Positions 18,056-26,113 of a stretch of 64,000 bases of DNA are shown one piece after another. Source of the DNA: Chitinivibrionales bacterium (GTDB lineage: Bacteria > Fibrobacterota > Chitinivibrionia > Chitinivibrionales > WJKA01). Within the stretch, counting starts at the first letter, position 1; each line of letters opens with the position of its first letter. Under the pieces are notes generated by a model, which searched no databases, was not told the DNA's origin, and was given only the letters and a program-made list of their open reading frames with translations. Both the position numbers and the translations under genes were made by a program. The stretch covers positions 62,001-126,000 of the forward strand of contig WJLW01000089.1 of the NCBI GenBank assembly GCA_014728295.1. Reading direction: 5' to 3'.

Positions 18056-18652
18056 ATGTTCAAAAAAGAATTGCAGCGCGGCGTCTTTGATGAAAATCCA
18101 ATTCTGGTACTGGCACTTGGTTTGTGTCCGGCACTGGCCGTCAGTACATCTTTAATGAACGGCCTTGGTATGGGGGCTGCCGCCACGTTTGTGCTGGTTT
18201 GCTCGAATATCATTGTTTCGCTGGTCAAGCAGTGGATCCCGGACAAAGTACGCATCCCCTGCTACATCATCGTTATTGCAACGTTTGTGACGATGGTGCA
18301 GCTCATCATGAAAGCCTACCTGCCCGAGCTCGATAAATCGTTGGGCATTTTCGTTCCCCTGATTGTCGTGAATTGCGTAATCCTGGGCCGGGCCGAAGCA
18401 TTTGCCTCAAAAAATAACGTAGGCAAAGCAATCGCCGACGGCTTGGTAATGGGACTGGGATTCACTCTGGCGCTGTGTGTGCTGGCGGCAATCAGAGAAA
18501 TACTGGGAAGTAACAAGCTCTTTGGTCTGAAAGTTGTCCCCGGATTTCAACCGATGACGATCTTCATCCTGGCGCCGGGAGGGTTTTTCACTATCGCGCT
18601 GGTCATGGGCTTGTCGAACTATTTTCGTCAGAAGAAGGAGGCTAAAAGCTGA
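18056..18652 (+). CDS. rnfE: Rnf electron transport complex subunit E
   Basis: A 198-residue protein of six membrane segments with family sequences NPILVLALGLCPALAVS and IVVNCVILGRAEAFAS; the Cys in each half contributes to the intramembrane 2Fe-2S site shared with RnfA. Its stop overlaps the start of rnfA by one base (TGATGG). Confidence 0.95.
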   Translation: MFKKELQRGVFDENPILVLALGLCPALAVSTSLMNGLGMGAAATFVLVCSNIIVSLVKQWIPDKVRIPCYIIVIATFVTMVQLIMKAYLPELDKSLGIFVPLIVVNCVILGRAEAFASKNNVGKAIADGLVMGLGFTLALCVLAAIREILGSNKLFGLKVVPGFQPMTIFILAPGGFFTIALVMGLSNYFRQKKEAKS

Positions 18653-19260
18653 TGGATGTGGTCAATTTAATTCAAATTTCAATCGGGGCCATCTTCATTA
18701 ATAACTTCGTTCTGTCTCGGTTTCTGGGGTTGTGTCCCTTTTTTGGCGTCTCAAAGAAGCTTTCGAGTGCGATCGGCATGGGCATGGCCGTGATATTTGT
18801 CATGACGGTTGCATCAATGATAACCTGGATTATAAACATCAGCGTTCTGATCCCCTACGAGGTGGGATACTTGCGAACAATTGTGTTTATCCTGGTAATA
18901 GCCTCTCTGGTGCAACTTGTTGAAATGGCTTTGCAGAAATTCTCGCCGGTTTTGTATGAGGCGCTGGGAATTTACCTGCCGCTCATTACCACCAATTGCG
19001 CAATCATGGGAGTAGCGCTGTTGAATGCCGGAATCAACGATTTTACCGGAAGCAACTACACTTTCATCGGCAGCATCGTCAACGGCATTATGTCGGGAAT
19101 TGGGTTTACCCTGGCACTGGTGCTGATGGCCGGCATTCGGGAAAAACTCGAATTGGCCAGCGTCCCCAGGCCGCTGGAAGGCTTGCCGATCTCCTTTATC
19201 ACAGCAGGATTGATGGCAATCGGATTTCTGGGATTTTCGGGACTCAATTTTTTGCGTTGA
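18652..19260 (+). CDS. rnfA: Rnf electron transport complex subunit A
   Basis: A 202-residue integral membrane protein, homologous to RnfE and NqrE. Conserved features are INNFVLSRFLGLCPFFGVS and LITTNCAIMGVAL, holding the two Cys expected to bind the iron-sulfur centre with RnfE. With C, D, G, E and B it forms the ferredoxin:NAD+ oxidoreductase that pumps Na+ or H+. Confidence 0.95.
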   Translation: MDVVNLIQISIGAIFINNFVLSRFLGLCPFFGVSKKLSSAIGMGMAVIFVMTVASMITWIINISVLIPYEVGYLRTIVFILVIASLVQLVEMALQKFSPVLYEALGIYLPLITTNCAIMGVALLNAGINDFTGSNYTFIGSIVNGIMSGIGFTLALVLMAGIREKLELASVPRPLEGLPISFITAGLMAIGFLGFSGLNFLR

Positions 19261-19294
19261 TGAACCGTAGTAGGAAGGTTGAGGTTATACCTAT

Positions 19295-20326
19295 ATGATT
19301 GCAACGATTTTACTGCCTGTTGGCATTGTCGGGAGTGTCGGACTGTTGTTCGGCATTGGTCTGGGCATTGCTTCCAAGAAGCTTTATGTCCACGTCGATC
19401 CCCGAATCAATCAGATCAATGAAGCGCTTCCGCAGGCAAATTGTGGCGCGTGCGGCTATCCCGGCTGCAGCGGGTTTGCAAAAGCCGTGGCCGAAGGCAA
19501 GGCCGATCCTTCGGGATGTATTCCCGGCGGCGCCAAAGTTGCCAACCAGGTTGCCGAAATCGTTGGCGCAACCGCAGCGGATTCGCAACCGATGGTTGCC
19601 GTTGTCCATTGCAAGGGCGGCGCCAAAGAAGCCGGGGAACGGGCTGCTTACCAGGGGATCAAAGACTGTCGTGCGGCGGTGTTGTCGGGCAACGGATCAA
19701 AAGTCTGTCAGGACGGCTGCCTGGGCCTTGGCAGTTGCGAGGCGGTTTGTCCGTTTGATGCAATCAAGGTAAATGACAATAACGTTGCCGTCGTTGATCC
19801 CGGGAAATGTACCGGTTGCGGAAAATGCATCGAGGCCTGTCCCCGCAACATCATCGAACTGGCTCCCAAAATTCACAAAATATTCCTGGGCTGCAACAAT
19901 CATGAACGCGGCGCCAAAGTAAAAAAGTACTGCTCGGTAGGCTGTACGGCGTGCTCGCTGTGCGTTAAGGCTACGCCATCGGGCGCCATCACCATGGAAA
20001 ATTTCCTGCCCAAACTCGACTATACCAAAGACGAAAATTTCGTTCCCGCCGCACACAAGTGTCCACAGAACTGCTTTGTGGATCTGGTGCGGGTGCGGCC
20101 CAAAGTGAATATCGATACCAAGTGTGACGGTTGTACCGACTGTGTGGAAGTGTGTCCCACCAAGGCCATTTCCGGCGATCCGGGCGAACGGCATGTGGTT
20201 GACAAAGAAAAATGCATCGGCTGCGGCATCTGTTTGAGCCACTGCCATGCTCATGCGATTCAGTTGTGGGGCGGATTAGGCTACAGCAAGCACGATAATA
20301 TCAGGCGGCACCGGGCCAATTCCTGA
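19295..20326 (+). CDS. rnfB: Rnf electron transport complex subunit B
   Basis: A 343-residue subunit with an N-terminal membrane helix, then an Fe-S domain (CGACGYPGCSGFAKAVAEG) and several ferredoxin-type clusters (CLGLGSCEAVCP, CTGCGKCIEACP, CDGCTDCVEVCP, CIGCGICLSHCH). It is much longer than the approximately 190-residue E. coli RsxB and resembles the long RnfB of anaerobes such as Acetobacterium, whose operon order (CDGEAB) is the same. It is the likely entry point for electrons from ferredoxin. Confidence 0.95.
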   Translation: MIATILLPVGIVGSVGLLFGIGLGIASKKLYVHVDPRINQINEALPQANCGACGYPGCSGFAKAVAEGKADPSGCIPGGAKVANQVAEIVGATAADSQPMVAVVHCKGGAKEAGERAAYQGIKDCRAAVLSGNGSKVCQDGCLGLGSCEAVCPFDAIKVNDNNVAVVDPGKCTGCGKCIEACPRNIIELAPKIHKIFLGCNNHERGAKVKKYCSVGCTACSLCVKATPSGAITMENFLPKLDYTKDENFVPAAHKCPQNCFVDLVRVRPKVNIDTKCDGCTDCVEVCPTKAISGDPGERHVVDKEKCIGCGICLSHCHAHAIQLWGGLGYSKHDNIRRHRANS

Positions 20327-20375
20327 GAAATACTATTCGTAAGTTTCCGAAGCAACCCGGTTGGCTATTCTCATT

Positions 20376-21215
20376 TTATAGTGAAATTTCGAAGCGGTTG
20401 CCCACGGCAAAGCATCGAACAGATGCCTGGCTTTTTGAAATAATTTTGTGAGCGTCCTTGACCATCGCGTCAACAGTGTCATCAGTGCTTTCCTTGTTGA
20501 GGTGAAAAAGGCCGAACTGCCCGACCTCTGCTTTCACGGCAAGATCCACGGCGTCCGTATACTGAGAATGTCCGAATAAGCGGAAGAGCTTATAGCTTCT
20601 CTTGTCAAATTCTGCATCATGAATCAGCAGATCCGTTTTGTTGCAAAAGTCAACATATGCACCGAATTCTAATCCCATATCATGAATGTAGCCCAATTCA
20701 TTATCAGTTAAGAAGACGAAGCTTTTTTTACCTTCCTCAAATCGAAATCCCAGACCGCCGTTGGGGTGGCTGATAAAAATCGGCCGTACTTTTATGCTGC
20801 CGATACGAAATGCGCGTTGGTTGATGCTGCTGAATTGCAGCTTTGCTTTTATGGCTTCCAGGCCGACGGGGAAATAGGGGGGTGACATCAGACCGCGCAG
20901 AATCTCGCGATACGAAGCCAGGTTAAAAGGGCATCCCTTAATTGATATCGTGACGCCCTTTTGATATACCGGGTGAAAAAACGGAAAGCCGAGAATGTGA
21001 TCCCAGTGCGCATGCGTAAAGAGCATGGTAAAGTGCTTGACCTTCTCCTGAACCAGCTTGTTGCCCAGGGCGCGAATGCCCGAACCGGCGTCAACCACAA
21101 TTATGTCTCCGTTTTTTGAGCGGATTTCCATGCAGGTGGTGTCTCCACCGTAGCGGCGGAATTGCTGGCCGCTGACCGGTATCGATCCCCGTGATCCCCA
21201 GCATTTAATGTACAT
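20376..21215 (-). CDS. Metallo-beta-lactamase fold hydrolase
   Basis: The start at ATG 21215 (MYIKCWGSRGSIPVSG) follows the normal beginning of this group; GGGGA lies 8 bases upstream, and longer starts at 21230 or 21233 lack a ribosome site. The 279-residue protein has FGG-type RYGGDTTCMEI, the metal site THAHWDHILGFPF, FLTDNELGY, and a late His in FGHSQYTDA. Related proteins are phosphodiesterases or RNase Z-like enzymes; the substrate cannot be told from sequence. It converges with rnfB. Confidence 0.85.
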   Translation of the reverse strand: MYIKCWGSRGSIPVSGQQFRRYGGDTTCMEIRSKNGDIIVVDAGSGIRALGNKLVQEKVKHFTMLFTHAHWDHILGFPFFHPVYQKGVTISIKGCPFNLASYREILRGLMSPPYFPVGLEAIKAKLQFSSINQRAFRIGSIKVRPIFISHPNGGLGFRFEEGKKSFVFLTDNELGYIHDMGLEFGAYVDFCNKTDLLIHDAEFDKRSYKLFRLFGHSQYTDAVDLAVKAEVGQFGLFHLNKESTDDTVDAMVKDAHKIISKSQASVRCFAVGNRFEISL

Positions 21216-21606
21216 GCATGCAATCCCCATCAACCGGGTGATGATTTGGTAAACGATATATTATTATATCTATATTGCAGATACAGATGCGAGAAAAAAA
21301 TAGTATTGCAGTGCGACGTTTATGCACAGTTTGTTTTTTTGCCTTGGCAGACGGGCTGCGGAAGAAAGCTGCGTTTGTGGGATTTTAGCAGAAGCATGGT
21401 AAGGCGCAGAAACTCGCCAAACGCTATGCAGGCACTGCTATTCTGAAAAAGCGCCTGTTGCCAATCGGCTTAAATACGTACACAATTGCTGTGCTACAAC
21501 CCCGGATTTGTTATATGATTCAGACTGAAGGCGTTTATCCATCGCTGATCACGCGTTCCATAATTTGTACGCCATCACGTAAATAAGGTATTTTAAAACA
21601 CTTTCC
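21216..21606. other. Intergenic region without a clear gene
   Basis: About 390 bases between the MBL-fold gene and a terminator. There are no ORFs with a convincing ribosome site. It is the expected place for the MBL gene promoter and for an RNA that the downstream hairpin could terminate. A TTGTTATATGAT stretch near 21508-21520 could be a -10 element, but no matching -35 is visible. Confidence 0.4.
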
Positions 21607-21657
21607 CCGCAAAAAGCGCAGTATCTTCGCCTTTTGCGGTGATTTTTTGTTTTTTTA
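21607..21657 (+). terminator. Intrinsic terminator-like hairpin upstream of the tRNA-Ser pair
   Basis: CCGCAAAA (21607-21614) pairs with TTTTGCGG (21632-21639), and a T-rich run (21643-21657) follows. No plus-strand protein gene precedes it, so it may end a small RNA or block readthrough into the tRNAs. Confidence 0.7.
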
Positions 21658-21664
21658 CATTCCC

Positions 21665-21751
21665 GGAGAGGTGCCTGAGCGGTTGAAAGGGGCGGTCTCG
21701 AAAACCGTTGTGGTCGTCAGGCCACCCAGGGTTCGAATCCCTGCCTCTCCG
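21665..21751 (+). tRNA. tRNA-Ser (anticodon CGA)
   Basis: The acceptor GGAGAGG (21665-21671) pairs with CCTCTCC (21744-21750), and the discriminator is G 21751. The anticodon stem CGGT/ACCG holds the loop CTCGAAA, giving CGA. There is a long variable arm, and GTTCGAATC in the T-arm. No encoded CCA. The next tRNA begins 2 bases later. Confidence 0.95.
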
Positions 21752-21753
21752 CT

Positions 21754-21840
21754 GGAGAGATGCCCGAGTTGGTCGAAGGGGCACGCCTGGAGAGCGTGTG
21801 TACACTCGTTGTACCCTGGGTTCGAATCCCAGTCTCTCCG
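21754..21840 (+). tRNA. tRNA-Ser (anticodon GGA)
   Basis: The acceptor GGAGAGA (21754-21760) pairs with TCTCTCC (21833-21839), and the discriminator is G 21840. The anticodon stem CACGC/GCGTG encloses the loop CTGGAGA, giving GGA. Long variable arm as expected for Ser. It sits in tandem with tRNA-Ser(CGA) and is immediately followed by a perfect hairpin. Confidence 0.95.
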
Positions 21841-21863
21841 CTCGGTTCCCACCGGGAACCGAG
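21841..21863 (+). terminator. Perfect hairpin directly after the tRNA-Ser pair
   Basis: CTCGGTTCCC (21841-21850) and GGGAACCGAG (21854-21863) form a 10-bp stem with a 3-base loop. There is no T-run behind it, so it may act as a processing or 3'-end stabilising element rather than a rho-independent terminator. Confidence 0.55.
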
Positions 21864-22079
21864 CGGAGAGACTTTCCGGTGCTCGATCGTCCGACCGGTG
21901 CACGTAGTAAGCCAGAGGTGCTCAGCACCAATCCCCGTCTCTGCAGGCAATTTGCGGAAAGGTCGGGAACTACAGTTTCATTCGTTCGGCATCGCAACCA
22001 TGTGTGCACCAGCTTGCGCTGCGGTGAATTTTCAAAACAGATCTGATGAGTTTGCGCTCATAACACATTCGAAAACCTT

Positions 22080-22183
22080 GGGCCAGGCCCTGCGCAACCG
22101 AAGACTGTGAATCCCGCCAGGTCCGGAAGGAAGCAACGGTAAGCAGACACTCTGTGTGCCGCAGGTTTACTTGGCCCTTTTTT
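22080..22183 (+). ncRNA. ffs: Signal recognition particle RNA (small bacterial type)
   Basis: The Ffh-binding core GCCAGGTCCGGAAGGAAGCA (about 22116-22135) is near-identical to the conserved 4.5S domain IV. The ends pair as GGGCCA (22080-22085) with TGGCCC (22172-22177), and CCTGC pairs with GCAGG further in, giving the long helix. A run of T at 22178-22183 terminates it. Mature length is about 98 bases. Its place just before dnaX-ybaB-recR is common in bacteria. Confidence 0.95.
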
Positions 22184-22267
22184 CATAGGGGTCTTGCGTA
22201 CAGCTCCAACACGATTTAGTTTGGATTTGCAGCAGTTTGTCGCACCACTTTGTTTCAGGAATAACGC

Positions 22268-24061
22268 ATGAGCTACCTGGTTCTTGCACGCAAATGGCGT
22301 CCACTTACCTTTGAGGATGTTGTCGGTCAGGAACATGTTACCCGTACGCTGAAACTGGCCATTCAGAAACAGCGTGTTGCGCATGCCTATATCTTCAGCG
22401 GTACCCGGGGCGTGGGCAAAACAACCACTGCGCGTATTCTGGCGCGTGCCTTGAATTGTGAACATGGACCGACTCCAGCCCCGTGCGGTGAGTGCACCAA
22501 TTGTAAAAATATCATTTCCGGTTCCAGTTTTGACGTGCTGGAAATCGACGGTGCATCCAACAACCGCGTCGAGGACATCCGGGAATTGCGCGAGAATGTC
22601 AATTACTCATCCATGGGCGGCAAACACCGGGTGTATGTGATAGACGAAGTGCACATGCTGACGCGACAGGCATTTAACGCACTGCTCAAAACGCTGGAAG
22701 AGCCGCCCAAAAATGTCATATTTATTTTCGCCACAACCGAGCCGCACAAAATTCCCGAAACCATTCACTCACGCTGTCAGCGCTATGATTTCCGGCGCAT
22801 ATCAACCGAACATATACTCGGCCGTCTTGAGCATATCTGCACCAGTGAAGCCATCACCTTTGAGCGCAGCGGACTGCTGCTGGTTGCGCGCAAAGCCGAC
22901 GGCAGCATGCGTGACGGATTAAGCCTGCTGGACCAGGTTTATTCCTTCTGTCAGGACTCGATTACCGAGAAAGAAGTTCGCAACGTTCTGGGGCTTGTCG
23001 ATATCGAGGTGTATAAAGCAGTAATGCACGCCATTGCGCATAAAGACCCCGCCCCGGTGCTTAAAGCGGTTGAAGATGTTCTTTATCGTGGATTTGATCT
23101 CCATGAATTTCTGCTTGGATTGGAAGAGCATGTGCGGACGCTGCTGTTTGTTCAGGTTCCCGGCATTCTCGAGAGCAGTCGAATTGAATTGAACGTCGAT
23201 TCACCGCAGAGCGCGCAGGAGTATAAAGAGCAGACCGAATTGTTTAATGAACGCGATCTGCTGCGCATGACCGAGCTGACCGCCAAAGCCGAAAACGATA
23301 TCAAGTGGAGCGCTTTCCCGCGCTTTGTGGTTGAAACAACGCTCTTGAAAATGGTCTTTATGGACAGTTCCCTTTCAATGGAACAGCTTATGCAGGCCTT
23401 TACAAATGGGGATGCCGATCCCGGCACTGAGGTATTGGGCAGGATTGCCGATCCACAAAAAAAAAAATCTGAACCGTCAGCTCCATTAATACCTGCATCC
23501 CCCGTCGGGCAAGGCCCCTACCAGACGGGCACAATTGCGTTACCATCATCTCCACCGCCAACAGCGGAACCTGTATTAGCGCCGGAACCGTCCCCGGCAC
23601 GCGAAAAGCCAATTTCCGCCGCGATTGAAGTTGACGACTCTGCGAGCTTTGTACAGCAGAATGACGCATCGCAATCTATTGACATCAGAGAAAAATGGCC
23701 GGCATTTCTCGAATACCTGATGAAAGAGCGCCCCAACATTGCATCATTTTTGTCACTGGCTTATATCGTTGACGCATCGGATACGGCTATTGATGTGCGT
23801 TTTCCATTCGGATTGAACTTTCAATTCACCGAAGTCACCAGCAAGGATGTCAGGGACGATATTGTCAAGCGGCTCAAAGCATTTTGCGCGCATCCGTTCG
23901 AAGTGCGCATTACCATTGAAAATGAACCGGTGAATGATACGCCAAAAAATGATTACACACAGCACCTCGGCAAGAATGAATCGTCCATAGAAAATGAAAT
24001 TGAAAAAGAACCGATTATTAAAACGGTTCTTGACATGTTCGATGGCAAAATAGTGAAATAG
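22268..24061 (+). CDS. dnaX: DNA polymerase III subunit gamma/tau
   Basis: The 597-residue clamp-loader ATPase has a Walker A GTRGVGKTT near residue 45, a zinc module (CEHGPTPAPCGECTNC), Walker B VIDEVHML, the sensor region FATTEPHKIP, and the arginine-finger region HSRCQRYDF. After domain III the sequence becomes Pro/Ala-rich and low in conservation, as in tau. A run of 11 A at 23457-23467 lies at codons 397-400, where slippage would give a shorter gamma-type product. It heads dnaX-ybaB-recR; the ybaB ribosome site overlaps the dnaX stop. Confidence 0.97.
   Translation: MSYLVLARKWRPLTFEDVVGQEHVTRTLKLAIQKQRVAHAYIFSGTRGVGKTTTARILARALNCEHGPTPAPCGECTNCKNIISGSSFDVLEIDGASNNRVEDIRELRENVNYSSMGGKHRVYVIDEVHMLTRQAFNALLKTLEEPPKNVIFIFATTEPHKIPETIHSRCQRYDFRRISTEHILGRLEHICTSEAITFERSGLLLVARKADGSMRDGLSLLDQVYSFCQDSITEKEVRNVLGLVDIEVYKAVMHAIAHKDPAPVLKAVEDVLYRGFDLHEFLLGLEEHVRTLLFVQVPGILESSRIELNVDSPQSAQEYKEQTELFNERDLLRMTELTAKAENDIKWSAFPRFVVETTLLKMVFMDSSLSMEQLMQAFTNGDADPGTEVLGRIADPQKKKSEPSAPLIPASPVGQGPYQTGTIALPSSPPPTAEPVLAPEPSPAREKPISAAIEVDDSASFVQQNDASQSIDIREKWPAFLEYLMKERPNIASFLSLAYIVDASDTAIDVRFPFGLNFQFTEVTSKDVRDDIVKRLKAFCAHPFEVRITIENEPVNDTPKNDYTQHLGKNESSIENEIEKEPIIKTVLDMFDGKIVK
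23457..23467 (+). promoter_or_regulatory. A11 slippery tract inside dnaX
   Basis: Eleven consecutive A encode Gln-Lys-Lys-Lys in frame. A -1 shift (or one extra A in the mRNA) reads Ile then TGA at once; a +1 shift (or one lost A) reaches TAA about seven codons on. Either event yields a protein of about 401-408 residues, close to the size of gamma in other bacteria. Confidence 0.6.
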
Positions 24062-24073
24062 GAGGTTTTCATT

Positions 24074-24388
24074 ATGGCAAAAGGCATGAACAAAATGCTC
24101 AAACAGGCCCAAAAAATGCAGGCGCAAATGCTGAAAGCGCAGGAAGAGCTTCAGAAACAGGAATTTGAAGGCACTGCCGGCGGAGGAATGGTAACGGTCA
24201 AGCTAAACGGGTCGGGTGAGATGCTGGGCATATCGCTCAAGCAGGAAGTGGTTGATCCCGATGACGTCGAGATGCTCGAAGACCTCATTCTTGCCTCGTA
24301 TGCCAATGCCCAGGAGCAGGTCAAGGCTTCTTCCGATTCGACCTTCGGCCCCATTACTTCAAATCTTAACCTTCCCGGAATGATGTAA
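24074..24388 (+). CDS. ybaB: YbaB/EbfC nucleoid-associated protein
   Basis: 104 residues, starting MAKGMNKMLKQAQKMQAQML, with the family core EFEGTAGGGMVTVKLNGSGE. YbaB proteins bind DNA as dimers and are almost always encoded between dnaX and recR, as here. TAGGAGG overlaps the dnaX stop and drives translation. Confidence 0.95.
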   Translation: MAKGMNKMLKQAQKMQAQMLKAQEELQKQEFEGTAGGGMVTVKLNGSGEMLGISLKQEVVDPDDVEMLEDLILASYANAQEQVKASSDSTFGPITSNLNLPGMM

Positions 24389-24390
24389 CA

Positions 24391-24993
24391 ATGGTACCGG
24401 CGCTCGAGCAACTGGTGGATGCGCTGAGCAGTCTGCCCACGATCGGCAAAAAGAGTGCGTGGCGGCTGGCGGTGCATCTCCTTGAACAGCCGGCCGATCA
24501 TGTTGAACACCTTGCCGAAAGTTTGCGCAAGGTAAAGCATCAGGTGCATCACTGCCGGCGCTGCTTCAATTACAGCCAAGATGAGCTGTGCGAGATCTGT
24601 GTTTCAGGCACCCGCAATGAATCGCTCATCTGTGTGGTTGAGAAAGCGATTGATGTCCATACCATAGAAAGCTCGGGACGGTATAAAGGATTTTATCACG
24701 TACTGGGTGGCATTCTTTCACCGATACACGGCATTACCGCCGAAAAAATACGCATACGAGAACTGGTAGAGCGGGTGCGGCAGGACGGGTGCGAGGAATT
24801 AATTTTGGCTCTGGGCGGCAATACAGATGCCGAAACGACCAGCCTCTATCTTGCAAAGATTCTGGCCGATACCAACGTAAAAATTACCCGGCTCGCGCGG
24901 GGGCTGCCTGCCGGCATGGAGCTGGAATATGTCGACCAGATTACACTGTTGCAGGCTCTGGACGAACGAATCGATTTTGCACATAACAGGTAA
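24391..24993 (+). CDS. recR: Recombination mediator protein RecR
   Basis: A 200-residue RecR with an N-terminal helix-hairpin-helix (LPTIGKKSAWRLAVHLL), a four-Cys zinc finger (CRRCFNYSQDELCEIC), and a Toprim domain (CVVEKAIDVHTIESSGRYKG; LALGGNTDAETTSLYL). It helps load RecA at gaps with RecF and RecO. ATG lies 2 bases after the ybaB stop. Confidence 0.96.
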   Translation: MVPALEQLVDALSSLPTIGKKSAWRLAVHLLEQPADHVEHLAESLRKVKHQVHHCRRCFNYSQDELCEICVSGTRNESLICVVEKAIDVHTIESSGRYKGFYHVLGGILSPIHGITAEKIRIRELVERVRQDGCEELILALGGNTDAETTSLYLAKILADTNVKITRLARGLPAGMELEYVDQITLLQALDERIDFAHNR

Positions 24994-25014
24994 TCACCAT
25001 TCTGAAGGTCATCT

Positions 25015-25527
25015 ATGAAAACCTTTTTTGCACGCTGGACACACCGGATAATTTCATCAGTTTTTTTTGCCGGCTATTTCCCGTTTGCTTCGGGCACCGT
25101 CGGCTCGGCTGTTACCGTGGTTGCCTTGTATTTCGTGCACCGAAGCTATCCGCACCTATTTGATATACGCTATGCCATGTTCCACTGGATTTTTCTCGTT
25201 GGTATGGTGGGCGTAAGTATTATTTTCAGCCGGCACGCGCGGGAGCTATACGGAGGAGATGATCCCGGGCAGGTCGTCATTGACGAAGTTGCCGGTCAGT
25301 TATTCGTGTTTTTCATGTTGCCGTTGTCATGGCGCAATCTGCTGCTGGGATTTCTGCTTTTTCGCTTTTTCGACATCGTAAAACCCTTTCCGGCTAACAA
25401 GATGGAAGAGATGGATGATGGCGTCGGTATCACGATGGATGATGTTGTTGCCGGCATCTATGCCAATCTAACATTGTTTTGTATTCGGTCTGGTTACCAC
25501 TGGGTTTCCGGTTTGCTGCACGCGTGA
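25015..25527 (+). CDS. pgpA: Phosphatidylglycerophosphatase A
   Basis: A 170-residue membrane protein of the PgpA family, which removes phosphate from phosphatidylglycerol phosphate. Recognised by FPFASGTVGSAVTV near the N-terminus, DPGQVVIDEVAGQLFVF with the catalytic acidic residues, and FRFFDIVKPFPANKMEEM. Three or four membrane segments are visible. It lies in a run of plus-strand genes after recR and just before a CinA-like gene, a common pairing. Confidence 0.93.
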   Translation: MKTFFARWTHRIISSVFFAGYFPFASGTVGSAVTVVALYFVHRSYPHLFDIRYAMFHWIFLVGMVGVSIIFSRHARELYGGDDPGQVVIDEVAGQLFVFFMLPLSWRNLLLGFLLFRFFDIVKPFPANKMEEMDDGVGITMDDVVAGIYANLTLFCIRSGYHWVSGLLHA

Positions 25528-25533
25528 GGGCAT

Positions 25534-26058
25534 ATGACACCGCTTGATGCCGAAATTCAGGATCTGGTTTCAAGGCTTGCGGATATCCTTTCACGAAAAA
25601 GGCTTTTTCTGGCCGTCGCCGAATCCTGTACCGGGGGTATGCTTGGAGAAGTGCTTACCCAACAGGCCGGCGCCTCGACTTTTTTCAAAGGCGGAATCAT
25701 TGCCTATACGAATGACAGTAAGGCGAAGCTGCTTGCTGTGCCTCAGCGGATCCTTGCGGCTCACGGCGCCGTCAGTCGCCCGACGGTAGAGTGGATGGCC
25801 CGAAGTGCCTGCCGTGTTTTCGAGTCTGAGTGTGCAATGTCAATATCCGGAATAGCCGGCCCCGAAGGGGGAAGTGCGGCAAAGCCGGTGGGAACCGTAT
25901 GCATTGGCGCATGTGTCATTAATACAAGTGATTCGGTGCGCCGTGTTTTCGCAGGTGATCGTGCAACGGTGCGCGTTCGGGCAGTTGCAGCGGCTCTGCG
26001 GCAACTGCACAAGCTGCTGCAGAGCCCGGCACCAACGCGCCCTGCTTGCGCCAGTTGA
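25534..26058 (+). CDS. pncC: CinA C-terminal domain nicotinamide-nucleotide amidohydrolase
   Basis: A 174-residue stand-alone CinA C-terminal (PncC) domain, which deamidates NMN to NaMN in the pyridine nucleotide cycle. Motifs are VAESCTGGMLGEVLT with the active-site Ser/Thr, FKGGIIAYTNDSKAKLL, and SISGIAGPEGGSAAKPVGTV. The N-terminal MoCF-like domain of full CinA is absent. The stop is 56 bases before the histidine kinase start. Confidence 0.92.
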   Translation: MTPLDAEIQDLVSRLADILSRKRLFLAVAESCTGGMLGEVLTQQAGASTFFKGGIIAYTNDSKAKLLAVPQRILAAHGAVSRPTVEWMARSACRVFESECAMSISGIAGPEGGSAAKPVGTVCIGACVINTSDSVRRVFAGDRATVRVRAVAAALRQLHKLLQSPAPTRPACAS

Positions 26059-26113
26059 CAAACTAAGATATAATAAATTTCCGGTGTTTTCCGATACTGT
26101 TGATGTGGCTGTC

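Noticed and set aside
21864-21945. A third functional tRNA-Ser
   Set aside because: Acceptor-like ends pair, but there is no proper anticodon stem-loop or GTTC T-loop.
25874-26113. N-terminal extension of the histidine kinase frame by about 80 codons
   Set aside because: It lies wholly inside pncC, is rich in Cys and Arg, and does not look like protein; the membrane domain begins at ATG 26114.
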